This document shows positions 16,763 to 23,818 of a stretch of DNA of 64,000 nucleotides, one piece after another. Positions within the stretch are counted from its first letter, which is position 1; each line of letters opens with the position of its first letter. The position numbers and the translations under genes are program-made. The stretch covers positions 108,170-172,169 of the forward strand of contig CAKONZ010000001.1 in assembly GCA_934098525.1 (NCBI GenBank), given 5' to 3'. The stretch comes from an uncultured Bacilli bacterium (GTDB taxonomy: Bacteria > Bacillota_I > Bacilli_A > RF39 > UBA660). The notes below the pieces were generated by a model that searched no databases, was not told where the DNA came from, and saw only the letters and a program-made list of their open reading frames with translations.

Positions 16763-17995
16763 TTATTGTAAACTTTTTGGTAAATTAATTACTACTTTTG
16801 TTCCTATGTTTTCTTTTGAATAATAGTTTAGTTTTCCATTGTGTAATTTTATTATTTCATTACATAAAGGAATACCTATTCCACTACCATCTTTTTTAGT
16901 GGTATAAAACATTTCATAGATGTGTTTTAAATCATCTTCTTTTATACCTTCTCCATTATCTTCTACTATTATATCTATTGTCTTTTTGTTTTCTTTTAGA
17001 GTTATTTGAATTTTTCCATCTTCTTTTATTGCTTCAGTAGAATTTTTGATTATATTTATTAAAACTTGTTTTAGTCTTTCATAATCTCCATTTATTATTA
17101 TGTCTTTTATATTATTTAGTTCAAGATTAATTTTGTTATCATTTAATAATGTAATTATTGATATTTTTGTATCTTCTATTAATGTTTTAATATTTATTTT
17201 CTTTAATTCTACTTTGATTTTTGTATATTCACTAAAGTTATTCATTATATCAAGAGTTCTATTTATTTCTTTTTTTATTATTTTGTTGTATTGTTTTACT
17301 TTTTCTATATTATTATAATTCATCATTTGTAAATATCCCTTACATACCGCTAGAGGATTTTTTACTTCATGAGTAATTTTAAATAATGATGCTTTTATTT
17401 CTTTTTCTTTTTTTAATTCTGTTAAAGCATTTCTTAAAGAAATTGTTTCGTAACATTTTCTTATTATAATGAATACAAATATTGATATAAAATAAAAGAC
17501 TATTAATATTATGAATAATTTTGTTATTATTATACCATTGTTTTCAAGACTAGGTTTTAAATATATAGCTTCAATTGTTAGTATTGTTCCTTTTATTAGG
17601 ATAAAATAATTTAGAGATGTTTGATAAGATACTATTTTTTTATTTGTTATTAGTTCAAATAAGATAAGATAAAAGATATATTCTAAGCTTAACCAAAACC
17701 AATTAAAGTTATAAATGGTAATATTTAAATAGACTAAGATTATTACTATTATTATGGGAGATATTTTCTTATTGTTTGATAATGAAAAAAGAAATGGTAT
17801 GTTTAAAAATAAGAAGTATGTATTTACTGAAAAGCTATATGTATATCTTAATATTAAGTAAATCATTACTATTGGTACTATTTCTGTAATTATACTTTTT
17901 AGTCTTTTATTTAAATTTACATTAAACATGTAATATAAAAGAATTGGAAATAAAATAAAAATTATATTTAATAATAAATCATCAAAAAATGACAT
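16763..17995 (-). CDS. Orphan sensor histidine kinase, KinB-like
   Basis: 410 residues from ATG 17995 (AGGTGAT upstream; an in-frame GTG nine bases earlier is part of the ribosome site). The N-terminal half has about six transmembrane helices without a large outside domain. Then the HisKA domain with His209 in ITHEVKNPLAVCKGYLQMM and the ATPase domain with N-box IIKNSTEAIKE, G1 VEDNGEGI, F-box MFYTTK and G2 GSGIGIPL. No response regulator is adjacent. The multi-pass sensor plus HE.KNPL H-box resembles KinB-type kinases feeding the sporulation phosphorelay. That role is inferred, helped by the Spo0A-like boxes just upstream. Confidence 0.85.
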   Translation of the reverse strand: MSFFDDLLLNIIFILFPILLYYMFNVNLNKRLKSIITEIVPIVMIYLILRYTYSFSVNTYFLFLNIPFLFSLSNNKKISPIIIVIILVYLNITIYNFNWFWLSLEYIFYLILFELITNKKIVSYQTSLNYFILIKGTILTIEAIYLKPSLENNGIIITKLFIILIVFYFISIFVFIIIRKCYETISLRNALTELKKEKEIKASLFKITHEVKNPLAVCKGYLQMMNYNNIEKVKQYNKIIKKEINRTLDIMNNFSEYTKIKVELKKINIKTLIEDTKISIITLLNDNKINLELNNIKDIIINGDYERLKQVLINIIKNSTEAIKEDGKIQITLKENKKTIDIIVEDNGEGIKEDDLKHIYEMFYTTKKDGSGIGIPLCNEIIKLHNGKLNYYSKENIGTKVVINLPKSLQ

Positions 17996-18033
17996 AATAA
18001 TCACCTAATTAAAGTATAGATGGTTATTATGTC
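17991..18033 (-). promoter_or_regulatory. Inverted repeat masking the kinase start
   Basis: Perfect 10-bp arms GACATAATAA (17991-18000) and TTATTATGTC (18024-18033). The proximal arm contains the kinase ATG and the ribosome site GGTGAT lies in the loop beside it. Could fold in RNA to limit initiation, or act as a DNA operator. Confidence 0.45.
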
Positions 18034-18046
18034 GTAATTTGTCGAA
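18030..18046 (+). promoter_or_regulatory. Tandem Spo0A-like boxes
   Basis: TGTCGTA (18030-18036) and TGTCGAA (18040-18046) are direct repeats exactly 10 bp apart. The Spo0A box is TGTCGAA, and Spo0A dimers bind boxes in this tandem phase. Lies 35 bases upstream of the kinase start. No spo0A gene is in the window, so assignment rests on the motif. Confidence 0.45.
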
Positions 18047-18054
18047 TTTTGTAG

Positions 18055-18369
18055 TTATTTATCAATTTCTGTAATATATTTTTTTAATTGTTTAGAATCA
18101 GGACCAAGAATTATTTTTAATTTGTTATCTACTTCTACTATTCCTTTTGCTCCTAAAGAGATGATTGCATCTTTATCAACTTTTGATATGTCTTTTAAAC
18201 TAACTACAAATCTAGATAGATTAAAATGATGATCAATTATATTGTCTTTTCCTCCTAGATAAATAACTAATTTATTTATATCAAGTTTTATATCTTTTCT
18301 GTTTAATTTTAATACCGCTAATAAGAGAATTATAAAAATTACTAGTATTATTATGTATTCATATTTCAT
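18055..18369 (-). CDS. Membrane-anchored PTS EIIB-like protein lacking the catalytic cysteine
   Basis: 104 residues from ATG 18369 (GGTGAT site). One transmembrane helix (about 4-22), then a glucose-family EIIB fold: LGGKDNIIDHHFNLSRF, SKVDKDAIISLGAKGIVEV and ILGPDSKQLKKYI align with the family. In active EIIB the segment reads C-x-T-R-L-R. Here Asn stands where the phosphorylated Cys should be and the second Arg is Val, so it cannot carry phosphate in the usual way. No EIIC domain is nearby. A structural or sensory role is likely. The orphan kinase lies 59 bases downstream on the same strand. Confidence 0.75.
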   Translation of the reverse strand: MKYEYIIILVIFIILLLAVLKLNRKDIKLDINKLVIYLGGKDNIIDHHFNLSRFVVSLKDISKVDKDAIISLGAKGIVEVDNKLKIILGPDSKQLKKYITEIDK

Positions 18370-18452
18370 ATTATCACCAAGATAATTATATAACAATTTT
18401 GGAAAATTTAAAAGTTTTTTTCATAAATTATATTAATAGGTATAAATAACAC

Positions 18453-18480
18453 ACAAAATATATTTTATGCGAATATCTTA
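18453..18480 (+). promoter_or_regulatory. Sigma-K-like promoter of the coat gene pair
   Basis: AC (18453-18454), 17-base spacer, AATATCTTA (18472-18480), one mismatch from CATAnnnTA. The start codon is 29 bases further. Confidence 0.35.
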
Positions 18481-18508
18481 TATTAGAAAGAAAAAGGAGT
18501 GAAGAGAT

Positions 18509-18925
18509 ATGAGTGAAAATAATTGCTGTATAGGAAATATTTTAGAAGTCATCAATGTATTACAATGTAAAGCTGAAAAAATAGATGATATTCCTAATAC
18601 ATGTGATAGACCATTTTTAGGCTTCTGTAGTGTTAGTAATGCTTGTGTATATAATACTAGACCTGTTACTTTATATAATTCCACTAATGAAGCTTTAACT
18701 TTCCCTTATGAGATTACTTATAATGGACAAACAGTTAATGGTACTTCTTCTGTATTAAGAATAGAAAAAATTGATGGATGTTGTGCTACTTTTAGGGTTT
18801 TAGCAGAAAATCCTGATGTTACTTCTAATTATCCATATGTTGCAACTGATTCATTTTGTAATGTAAATTGCAATTGTATTTGTTGTTTGACATGCTTGCC
18901 AGATACTTTTGTTGATTGTATTTAG
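18509..18925 (+). CDS. Spore coat protein, CotY/CotZ family, copy 1
   Basis: 138 residues with 17 cysteines. Seen: the N-terminal helix (GNILEVINVLQ), TCDRPFLG, the paired-cysteine core GCCATFRVL and a C-terminal cysteine cluster (CNVNCNCICCLTCLPDTF). CotY/CotZ/ExsY proteins form disulfide-linked crystalline layers on the spore surface, and the CCAT-RVL core is their best-kept segment. Ribosome site AAAGGAG. It is followed after 15 bases by a paralogue, and a sigma-K-like element lies upstream. Expected in the mother cell late in sporulation. Confidence 0.85.
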   Translation: MSENNCCIGNILEVINVLQCKAEKIDDIPNTCDRPFLGFCSVSNACVYNTRPVTLYNSTNEALTFPYEITYNGQTVNGTSSVLRIEKIDGCCATFRVLAENPDVTSNYPYVATDSFCNVNCNCICCLTCLPDTFVDCI

Positions 18926-18940
18926 AAAGGAGGATTAAAT

Positions 18941-19357
18941 ATGTGTAATAACAATAATAATGAAAAAGGTTGTTCTTGTTTTAATGAAACATTATCTACT
19001 ATTGTTAAACTTCAAAGACAAGGAGAATGTATAGATACAACTCTAACTACATGTGATAGACCATTTTTAGGTATGAATCCTACAAGTGCTTATAATACTA
19101 GACCTGTTACTTTATATACTTGTCCAAATAGTACTTTATGGACTATGCCTTATACTTTAGATGGTAACGATGGTACTTCTTCTGTATTTAGATGTGAAGC
19201 TGTTGAAGGATGCTGTGCTACTTTTAGAGTTTTAGCAAATAATCCAGATCAAACTTCTATATATCCATATGTTTCTACTGATTCATTTTTCACAATTAAT
19301 TTAAATTGTATTGGATGTTTAAGATGTTTACCTGATACATATATTTCTTGCATATAA
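18941..19357 (+). CDS. Spore coat protein, CotY/CotZ family, copy 2
   Basis: 138 residues, a tandem paralogue of the preceding gene. It shares CDRPFLG, YNTRPVTLYT, GTSSVFR, GCCATFRVLA and CLPDTYISCI, with stretches of over 20 identical bases between the two genes (for example near 18600 and 19052). Fewer C-terminal cysteines than copy 1. The perfect AAAGGAGG fixes the start. Probably co-transcribed with copy 1 and ended by a strong terminator. The two products may co-assemble. Confidence 0.85.
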   Translation: MCNNNNNEKGCSCFNETLSTIVKLQRQGECIDTTLTTCDRPFLGMNPTSAYNTRPVTLYTCPNSTLWTMPYTLDGNDGTSSVFRCEAVEGCCATFRVLANNPDQTSIYPYVSTDSFFTINLNCIGCLRCLPDTYISCI

Positions 19358-19385
19358 AAAATTCACAAATGTGAATTTTTTTTTG
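19356..19385. terminator. Two-way terminator after the coat genes
   Basis: AAAATTCACA-AA-TGTGAATTTT with T-runs on both sides, serving the coat genes and the convergent gene at 19387. Confidence 0.85.
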
Positions 19386-19386
19386 G

Positions 19387-19695
19387 CTATTTTTCTTCAA
19401 TAGCAATTATGTCATCTATATTTATAGAGTGGCCATCAACCGTTATTATTTTATTTTGCATCTTCCCTGCTATTTTTGTTAGATATTCTCTTTCTTTAGT
19501 TTTTATAAGTACTTGTTTGTTGAAAATGTAGGAGTTTTCTTTGATTAATCTATTTAGTTTTTCTACTACATCTTCTGTTTTTCTTTCATTTGATGTGTTA
19601 TTTACTTCTTCTTCAATAAATGAATAATATACATTTCTGTTATTATTTATTTTATGATTTATTTCTGGCTTAAATATATTTGGTATTTTTTTCAT
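19387..19695 (-). CDS. Small protein near coat genes, possible CotO-like C-terminal domain
   Basis: 102 residues from ATG 19695 (GAGGTGG site; an upstream in-frame GTG is part of that site). The N-terminal half is polar and helical. The C-terminal 50 residues read VLIKTKEREYLTKIAG... then VDGHSINIDDIIAIEEK, a beta-rich pattern like the small Sm/SH3-type domain that ends the coat morphogenetic protein CotO. Convergent with the two CotY-like genes. A coat role is plausible but unproven. Confidence 0.5.
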   Translation of the reverse strand: MKKIPNIFKPEINHKINNNRNVYYSFIEEEVNNTSNERKTEDVVEKLNRLIKENSYIFNKQVLIKTKEREYLTKIAGKMQNKIITVDGHSINIDDIIAIEEK

Positions 19696-19772
19696 TTTTT
19701 CCACCTCTTTTATTTATTATATTTTATGAAATTAGTATTATAAAAATGTCTATTTTTTATCATAATATAAGT

Positions 19773-20831
19773 ATGGGAAAAGAAAAAAAATTAACTGTGT
19801 TTTTAATTGTGTTTTATTTTATTAGTTTTGCTTCAATATTTAGTTTTTCTAAATATATAGTGAGTGATAATAGTTTAGTTATTAAGCAAACTATTTTTTA
19901 TGCTGTAGGTATTGGATTGATTTTTTTACTTAAGAAGATTTCGTTTAAAAGAATTATTAATTTTAGTTTTTATATTTATTTGATTAATGTTTTATTACTT
20001 ATTTTAGTTCTTTTTGTTGGAGATGAAATAAATGGCACTAGGGCTTGGATTAATCTTGGTTTTTTGGGTACTTTTCAGCCTAGTGAGTTTATGAAGATTG
20101 GAATTATTTTATATGGATCTTGTATTATACGTGAGTATGATGAAAAAAAATTCGGTAAAAAATGTGATTTGATATTATTACTTAAGCTTTTTGTTATGCT
20201 ACTGATACCTAGTATTCTTACTTTTTTAGAGCCTGATACTGGCGCTATATTTATTTATTTTATTTCTGTTTTATTTATGCTTTTTATTAGTGATATTAAA
20301 AAGACTTGGTTTATATTATTATTTATTATATTATTTTTTACTCTTGGTAGTGTTTTGTATCTTTATAATTTTCATGATGATATTTTAATCAAAATATTTG
20401 GAAGTTCTTTATTTTATAGATTAGATAGGTTGTTTGATTGGTCTAATTCTTCTGGTATGCAACTTTCTAATTCTCTTATTGCAATTGGCGCAAGTGGTTT
20501 TTTCGGAAATGGATTAAATAATATTTTAATTTATTTTCCTGAGGGACATACTGATTTTATTTTTACTTCTTTGACAAGTATTTTTGGTTTAGTTGGTTCA
20601 TTAATTTTAATTGTATTATTTATATTTTTTGACTTTTTTATATTAGATTTAAGCAATAAAAAGAATAAGTATGTTGTTATGGGATTTATAGGAATTTTGT
20701 TATATCAGCAAATACAAAATATTTCTATGACTATAGGACTTCTTCCTATTACTGGAATTACATTACCTTTTATTTCATATGGTGGTTCTAGTTTGATTTC
20801 TTATATGATTTTACTTGGTCTTGTTATATAA
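19773..20831 (+). CDS. SEDS-family glycosyltransferase (FtsW/RodA/SpoVE type), first of two
   Basis: Polymerises lipid II into glycan strands together with a class B PBP. 352 residues, about ten transmembrane helices. Family segments: NGTRAWINLGFLGTFQPSEF, FLEPDTGAIFIYF, GFFGNGLNN, PEGHTDFIF and LPFISYGGSSLISY. The start is uncertain: MGKEKK at 19773 and ATG 19746 both lack a clear ribosome site. A second SEDS gene at 48107-49192 looks like the division FtsW. This copy, next to coat genes, could be the sporulation SpoVE, or RodA. Ends in a two-way terminator. Confidence 0.88.
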   Translation: MGKEKKLTVFLIVFYFISFASIFSFSKYIVSDNSLVIKQTIFYAVGIGLIFLLKKISFKRIINFSFYIYLINVLLLILVLFVGDEINGTRAWINLGFLGTFQPSEFMKIGIILYGSCIIREYDEKKFGKKCDLILLLKLFVMLLIPSILTFLEPDTGAIFIYFISVLFMLFISDIKKTWFILLFIILFFTLGSVLYLYNFHDDILIKIFGSSLFYRLDRLFDWSNSSGMQLSNSLIAIGASGFFGNGLNNILIYFPEGHTDFIFTSLTSIFGLVGSLILIVLFIFFDFFILDLSNKKNKYVVMGFIGILLYQQIQNISMTIGLLPITGITLPFISYGGSSLISYMILLGLVI

Positions 20832-20873
20832 AAAAGACATGTAATTATTTTAGTGTTCTTACATGTCTTTTTC
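20831..20873. terminator. Two-way terminator after the SEDS gene
   Basis: 14-bp stem AAAAAGACATGTAA / TTACATGTCTTTTT. The loop holds the stop codon of the convergent gene. Confidence 0.85.
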
Positions 20874-21144
20874 TTTTATTATTTAATAATATTTTTATTA
20901 TGCTATTAACTTTTGGATCTAGTCCGACTACTTCGCCTTCCATGGTTTTTTTAGTAATAATTTTGTTATTTTCTTCAAGTTCTTGTTCTACCATGTTAAG
21001 TTGTTCTTCGTCGGCATATTCTAAACCTTTAGATATGTTTATTATATCTAGAACTTTATTATTAATTTCTTTTTCCATTATTTTTATAGTTGACTTAGTC
21101 ATACCTGCTGTTAATAGTTCTCTGATTTCTTTAAATTCTTCCAT
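20845..21144 (-). CDS. Hypothetical small helical protein
   Basis: 99 residues, start ATG 21144 with AAGGAGG. Charged and helical throughout, with a leucine-spaced middle (LEYADEEQLNMVEQELEENNK), a short beta-like GEVVGLDPKV segment and a basic C-terminus (NNKRKRHVRTLK) that could touch nucleic acid. No recognised family. It lies between the tRNA array and the SEDS gene, and tRNA transcription should end at 21206 before reaching it. Confidence 0.6.
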   Translation of the reverse strand: MEEFKEIRELLTAGMTKSTIKIMEKEINNKVLDIINISKGLEYADEEQLNMVEQELEENNKIITKKTMEGEVVGLDPKVNSIIKILLNNKRKRHVRTLK

Positions 21145-21205
21145 GTTGCCTCCTTCTTATTCTATATATTTTATGCTTGTGGTTCTTTTTTATTACTTTT
21201 TTAGG

Positions 21206-21231
21206 CAAAAAAAAGAAGCACCTTTACTTCT
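21206..21231 (-). terminator. Terminator of the tRNA operon
   Basis: Minus strand AGAAGTA-AAGG-TGCTTCT followed by eight to nine Ts, 13 bases after the last tRNA. Confidence 0.85.
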
Positions 21232-21243
21232 ACAATTTTTTAA

Positions 21244-21319
21244 TGGTGGCTCCAGCGGGAATTGAACCAGCGACACGCGGATTTTCAGTCCGTTGCTCTA
21301 CCGACTGAGCTATGAAGCC
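21244..21319 (-). tRNA. tRNA-Phe (GAA)
   Basis: 76 bases. Acceptor GGCTTCA / TGGAGCC, anticodon loop CTGAAAA, T-loop TTCAATT, encoded CCA. Last in the ten-gene array. Confidence 0.97.
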
Positions 21320-21328
21320 AAAAATAAA

Positions 21329-21404
21329 TGGCGGTTCCGACGGGACTTGAACCCGCGATCTTCTGCGTGACAGGCAGACGTGATAACCACTACACCACGG
21401 AACC
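21329..21404 (-). tRNA. tRNA-Asp (GTC)
   Basis: 76 bases. Acceptor GGTTCCG / CGGAACC, anticodon loop CTGTCAC, encoded CCA. Confidence 0.97.
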
Positions 21405-21406
21405 AT

Positions 21407-21483
<77 letters not shown>

Positions 21484-21499
21484 ATATATCTAAATTAAA

Positions 21500-21590
21500 T
21501 GGCGGAGGAAAAGGGATTCGAACCCCTGCGCCGTCGCCGACCTCCCGGTTTTCAAGACCGGTCCCTTCAACCAGACTTGGGTATTCCTCC
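21500..21590 (-). tRNA. tRNA-Ser (TGA)
   Basis: 91 bases with a long variable arm. Acceptor GGAGGAA / TTTCCTCC region, anticodon loop CTTGAAA, encoded CCA. Confidence 0.96.
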
Positions 21591-21597
21591 ATAAAAG

Positions 21598-21686
21598 TGG
21601 TGCCTAAGGCCGGACTTGAACCGGCACGAGGGTTGAGCCTCGCAGGATTTTAAGTCCTGTGCGTCTACCTATTCCGCCACTCAGGC
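21598..21686 (-). tRNA. tRNA-Leu (TAA)
   Basis: 89 bases with a long variable arm. Acceptor GCCTGAG / CTTAGGC, anticodon loop CTTAAAA, encoded CCA. A UNN-reading tRNA, so a MiaA substrate. Confidence 0.96.
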
Positions 21687-21692
21687 ACAAAA

Positions 21693-21768
21693 TGGTGTCC
21701 CGCTGGAGATTCGAACTCCAGACCCTTTGATTAAAAGTCAAATGCTCTACCGACTGAGCTAGCGGAAC
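21693..21768 (-). tRNA. tRNA-Lys (TTT)
   Basis: 76 bases. Acceptor GTTCCGC / GCGGGAC, anticodon loop CTTTTAA, encoded CCA. Confidence 0.97.
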
Positions 21769-21789
21769 AAAAAAATAATTTAATAAAGT

Positions 21790-21864
21790 TGGTTGCCTCG
21801 GCTAGATTCGAACTAGCGCATGCGAGAGTCAAAGTCTCGTGCCTTACCGCTTGGCTACGAGGCA
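21790..21864 (-). tRNA. tRNA-Gln (TTG)
   Basis: 75 bases. Acceptor TGCCTCG / CGAGGCA, anticodon loop CTTTGAC, encoded CCA. Confidence 0.97.
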
Positions 21865-21870
21865 ATGTTA

Positions 21871-21954
21871 TGGTGGAGCGAGATGGAGTCGAACCATCGA
21901 ACCCGAAGGAACAGATTTACAGTCTGCCGCGTTTGGCCACTTCGCTACCGCTCC
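21871..21954 (-). tRNA. tRNA-Tyr (GTA)
   Basis: 84 bases with a long variable arm. Acceptor GGAGCGG / TCGCTCC, anticodon loop CTGTAAA, encoded CCA. Confidence 0.96.
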
Positions 21955-21962
21955 AAAAAAAA

Positions 21963-22038
<76 letters not shown>

Positions 22039-22047
22039 ATTTTTTAA

Positions 22048-22124
22048 TGGTGGGCGATGTAGGACTCGAACCTGCGACCCCCTGCTTGTAAGGCAGGTGC
22101 TCTAACCAACTGAGCTAATCACCC
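22048..22124 (-). tRNA. tRNA-Val (TAC)
   Basis: 77 bases. Acceptor GGGTGAT / ATCGCCC, anticodon loop CTTACAA, encoded CCA. First gene of the array. Confidence 0.97.
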
Positions 22125-22150
22125 ATGAAAGCTTACCGCTGACATGTATA

Positions 22151-22179
22151 AATATATAATATATTTGGTTTTTTGTCAA
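22151..22179 (-). promoter_or_regulatory. Sigma-A promoter of the tRNA operon
   Basis: Minus strand TTGACA (22174-22179), 17-base spacer, TATATT (22151-22156), 26 bases before tRNA-Val. Confidence 0.88.
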
Positions 22180-22202
22180 TAATTTTTCTTTAATTTTTTA
22201 AA

Positions 22203-22547
22203 TTATTTATCTTTTTTTTCATCAATCCAATTTTTTAGGTTTTTTTCTAGTATTTCAAAACCTGTTCCAACTTCTTTGATCTTTTTACGTTTTTGATTTG
22301 ATAGTTTATAATCTATGTCTTTTATACTTAACTTTATATGAAAATCTTCATCATTCATTTCTAGTATTTTTACTCTTATAGTTTCTCCAATTTTTACAAA
22401 TTTATTTATATCAGATACATAATCGTGTGATATTTCTGATATATGGATAAGACCACTATAATAATCATCTAAGCTCACAAATACTCCATAATTTTCTATA
22501 CCTGTTACTGTGGCTTTAACTATACTATTCTCCTTGTACTTCTGCAT
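22203..22547 (-). CDS. S1-domain RNA-binding protein (YugI/CvfD-like)
   Basis: 114 residues. One S1 OB-fold domain fills the N-terminal two thirds: GSIVKATV-type start, GIENYGVFVSL, YSGLIHISEISHDYV and KILEMNDEDFHIKLSIKDI. A basic C-terminal tail with a final helix follows. This matches the small general-stress or ribosome-associated S1 proteins of Bacilli (YugI/Gsp13, CvfD). The ATG at 22547 has only a weak GGGTG site further upstream. It lies directly upstream of the tRNA operon on the same strand. Confidence 0.85.
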   Translation of the reverse strand: MQKYKENSIVKATVTGIENYGVFVSLDDYYSGLIHISEISHDYVSDINKFVKIGETIRVKILEMNDEDFHIKLSIKDIDYKLSNQKRKKIKEVGTGFEILEKNLKNWIDEKKDK

Positions 22548-22587
22548 CTATAACACCCAAGTTAATTATATATAACTTTTATAAAAA

Positions 22588-22616
22588 TTGCAAATTTTAT
22601 TTTTTTTTGGTACAAT
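22588..22616 (+). promoter_or_regulatory. Extended -10 promoter of the Nfu gene
   Basis: TTGCAA (22588-22593), 17-base spacer ending TGG, TACAAT (22611-22616). TGG-TACAAT makes an extended -10. Confidence 0.7.
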
Positions 22617-22632
22617 TTTATTGGTGATTAAT

Positions 22633-22863
22633 ATGGAGAAAAAAGTTATTGAAGCAATTAATGATATTAGACCATTTTTAATGAATGATGGTGGTAATAT
22701 TGAGTTTGTTAAATTAGAGGATAATATTGTATATATTATTTTACAAGGTGCTTGTGCTGCATGTGCTTTACAACCTACTACATTAAAAGATGGAATTGAA
22801 AGAGCTATTAAGGACAAGGTTCCAGAAGTTGTAGAAGTTAGACTATATGAAGGAGAATTTTAA
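22633..22863 (+). CDS. NifU-like Fe-S scaffold (Nfu domain)
   Basis: Carries and transfers Fe-S clusters. 76 residues from ATG 22633 (GGTGAT site). The full Nfu fold is present: IRPFLMNDGGNIEFVKLED and the cluster motif GACAACALQPTTLKDGIE with Cys41 and Cys44. A single-domain form like Bacillus YutI. It overlaps the convergent YutH-like gene by 4 bases with no terminator seen between them. Clients nearby in the window include ferredoxin and NrdG. Confidence 0.92.
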   Translation: MEKKVIEAINDIRPFLMNDGGNIEFVKLEDNIVYIILQGACAACALQPTTLKDGIERAIKDKVPEVVEVRLYEGEF

Positions 22864-23750
22864 TATTCTTCTTTTTTTATCCAATTGATTTTTGGTATAT
22901 TGTAGTCAGAAAATTTTTTATATATTAAGTTTATTGTAGTAATTATGTTTTTACTTTTAATGTTTTGTATTTTACTTTCTTCTATATTATTTTCTATTAT
23001 GTCTTCATATATATCAAAATAATAAGAAGGAAAAAGGATTCTTGTAATTAGTAGTATAACTCCATTTCTTGTTAAATTTGTCTTTTGAAGTATGGTATCT
23101 AATCTATCTTCTGTATAGTTGTTATTTAGTATAAAAGATTTTATATAATCTCCTAGTAATCTTTCTCTTGAATCTAATATAAATTCTAAAGGGTCTAGTA
23201 ATTGTAAAAGATCAGTGTTTATATTTATTCTTCTTATTGATAAGTACTTTTTTCCAATTGTCGCATTGTTAAAATAACTAATAGCATTTTCCCATAAGCC
23301 TATATAATAATTTATATCTTCATTAATAATCTTGTGTTTGTTTTGTATTTGATAAAATTGATATTCTATATAATCTATTTTTTTTGACCAGAATAATGCC
23401 CAATTTGTTCTATCTAAAAATTTGTATTCTTTATTTATTTCTATATTAAATTTCAAAACATCTTCATATGATATTATTCTGTTTTTTATATTAGGAATTT
23501 TCATTAAGACATAATAATCATTTTGGTATTCTACTAATAAAGTGTTATGCTTAGTTAAAATAATTTTATATGTAGGAATATAGTATGATAAATGATTGTT
23601 TAGATCATATATTTCTTCTATATCTTCTATATTTCTATTATATCTTCTTAAAACATAGTTTTCTTTTTTATATAAAAAGTAATAATCGTTATTAATTTTT
23701 TTTATTTCATCTATATATAAATCATAATTTAAACTAAGTATATTTTCCAT
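22860..23750 (-). CDS. YutH/CotS-like spore coat kinase-fold protein
   Basis: 296 residues. Divergent kinase-like fold with many Tyr, Asn and Ile residues. The C-terminal half has ISIRRININTDLLQLLDP, FILDSRERLLGDYIKS and NLTRNGVILLITRILFPSYYFD, resembling the YutH branch of CotS-type coat proteins (aminoglycoside-kinase fold). The usual catalytic HGD and DFD motifs are not obvious, so it may be an inactive kinase fold. Neighbouring nfu and the downstream yutD and yunB match the Bacillus yut/yun region, which supports the name. Confidence 0.55.
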   Translation of the reverse strand: MENILSLNYDLYIDEIKKINNDYYFLYKKENYVLRRYNRNIEDIEEIYDLNNHLSYYIPTYKIILTKHNTLLVEYQNDYYVLMKIPNIKNRIISYEDVLKFNIEINKEYKFLDRTNWALFWSKKIDYIEYQFYQIQNKHKIINEDINYYIGLWENAISYFNNATIGKKYLSIRRININTDLLQLLDPLEFILDSRERLLGDYIKSFILNNNYTEDRLDTILQKTNLTRNGVILLITRILFPSYYFDIYEDIIENNIEESKIQNIKSKNIITTINLIYKKFSDYNIPKINWIKKEEY

Positions 23751-23794
23751 ATTCTTTCCTCATGAAATTATATGCTTTATTTTAATTTTTATAC

Positions 23795-23818
23795 AAAAAA
23801 AAGAGCTATGCAGCTCTT
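23795..23818 (-). terminator. Terminator after the coiled-coil protein gene
   Basis: Minus strand AAGAGCT-GCAT-AGCTCTT followed by a T-run. The stop codon lies in the stem. Confidence 0.88.

Noticed and set aside
19746..19772. Sigma-E/K-like CATAATATA before the SEDS gene
   Set aside because: It is too close to the ATG; transcription would start at or after the start codon.
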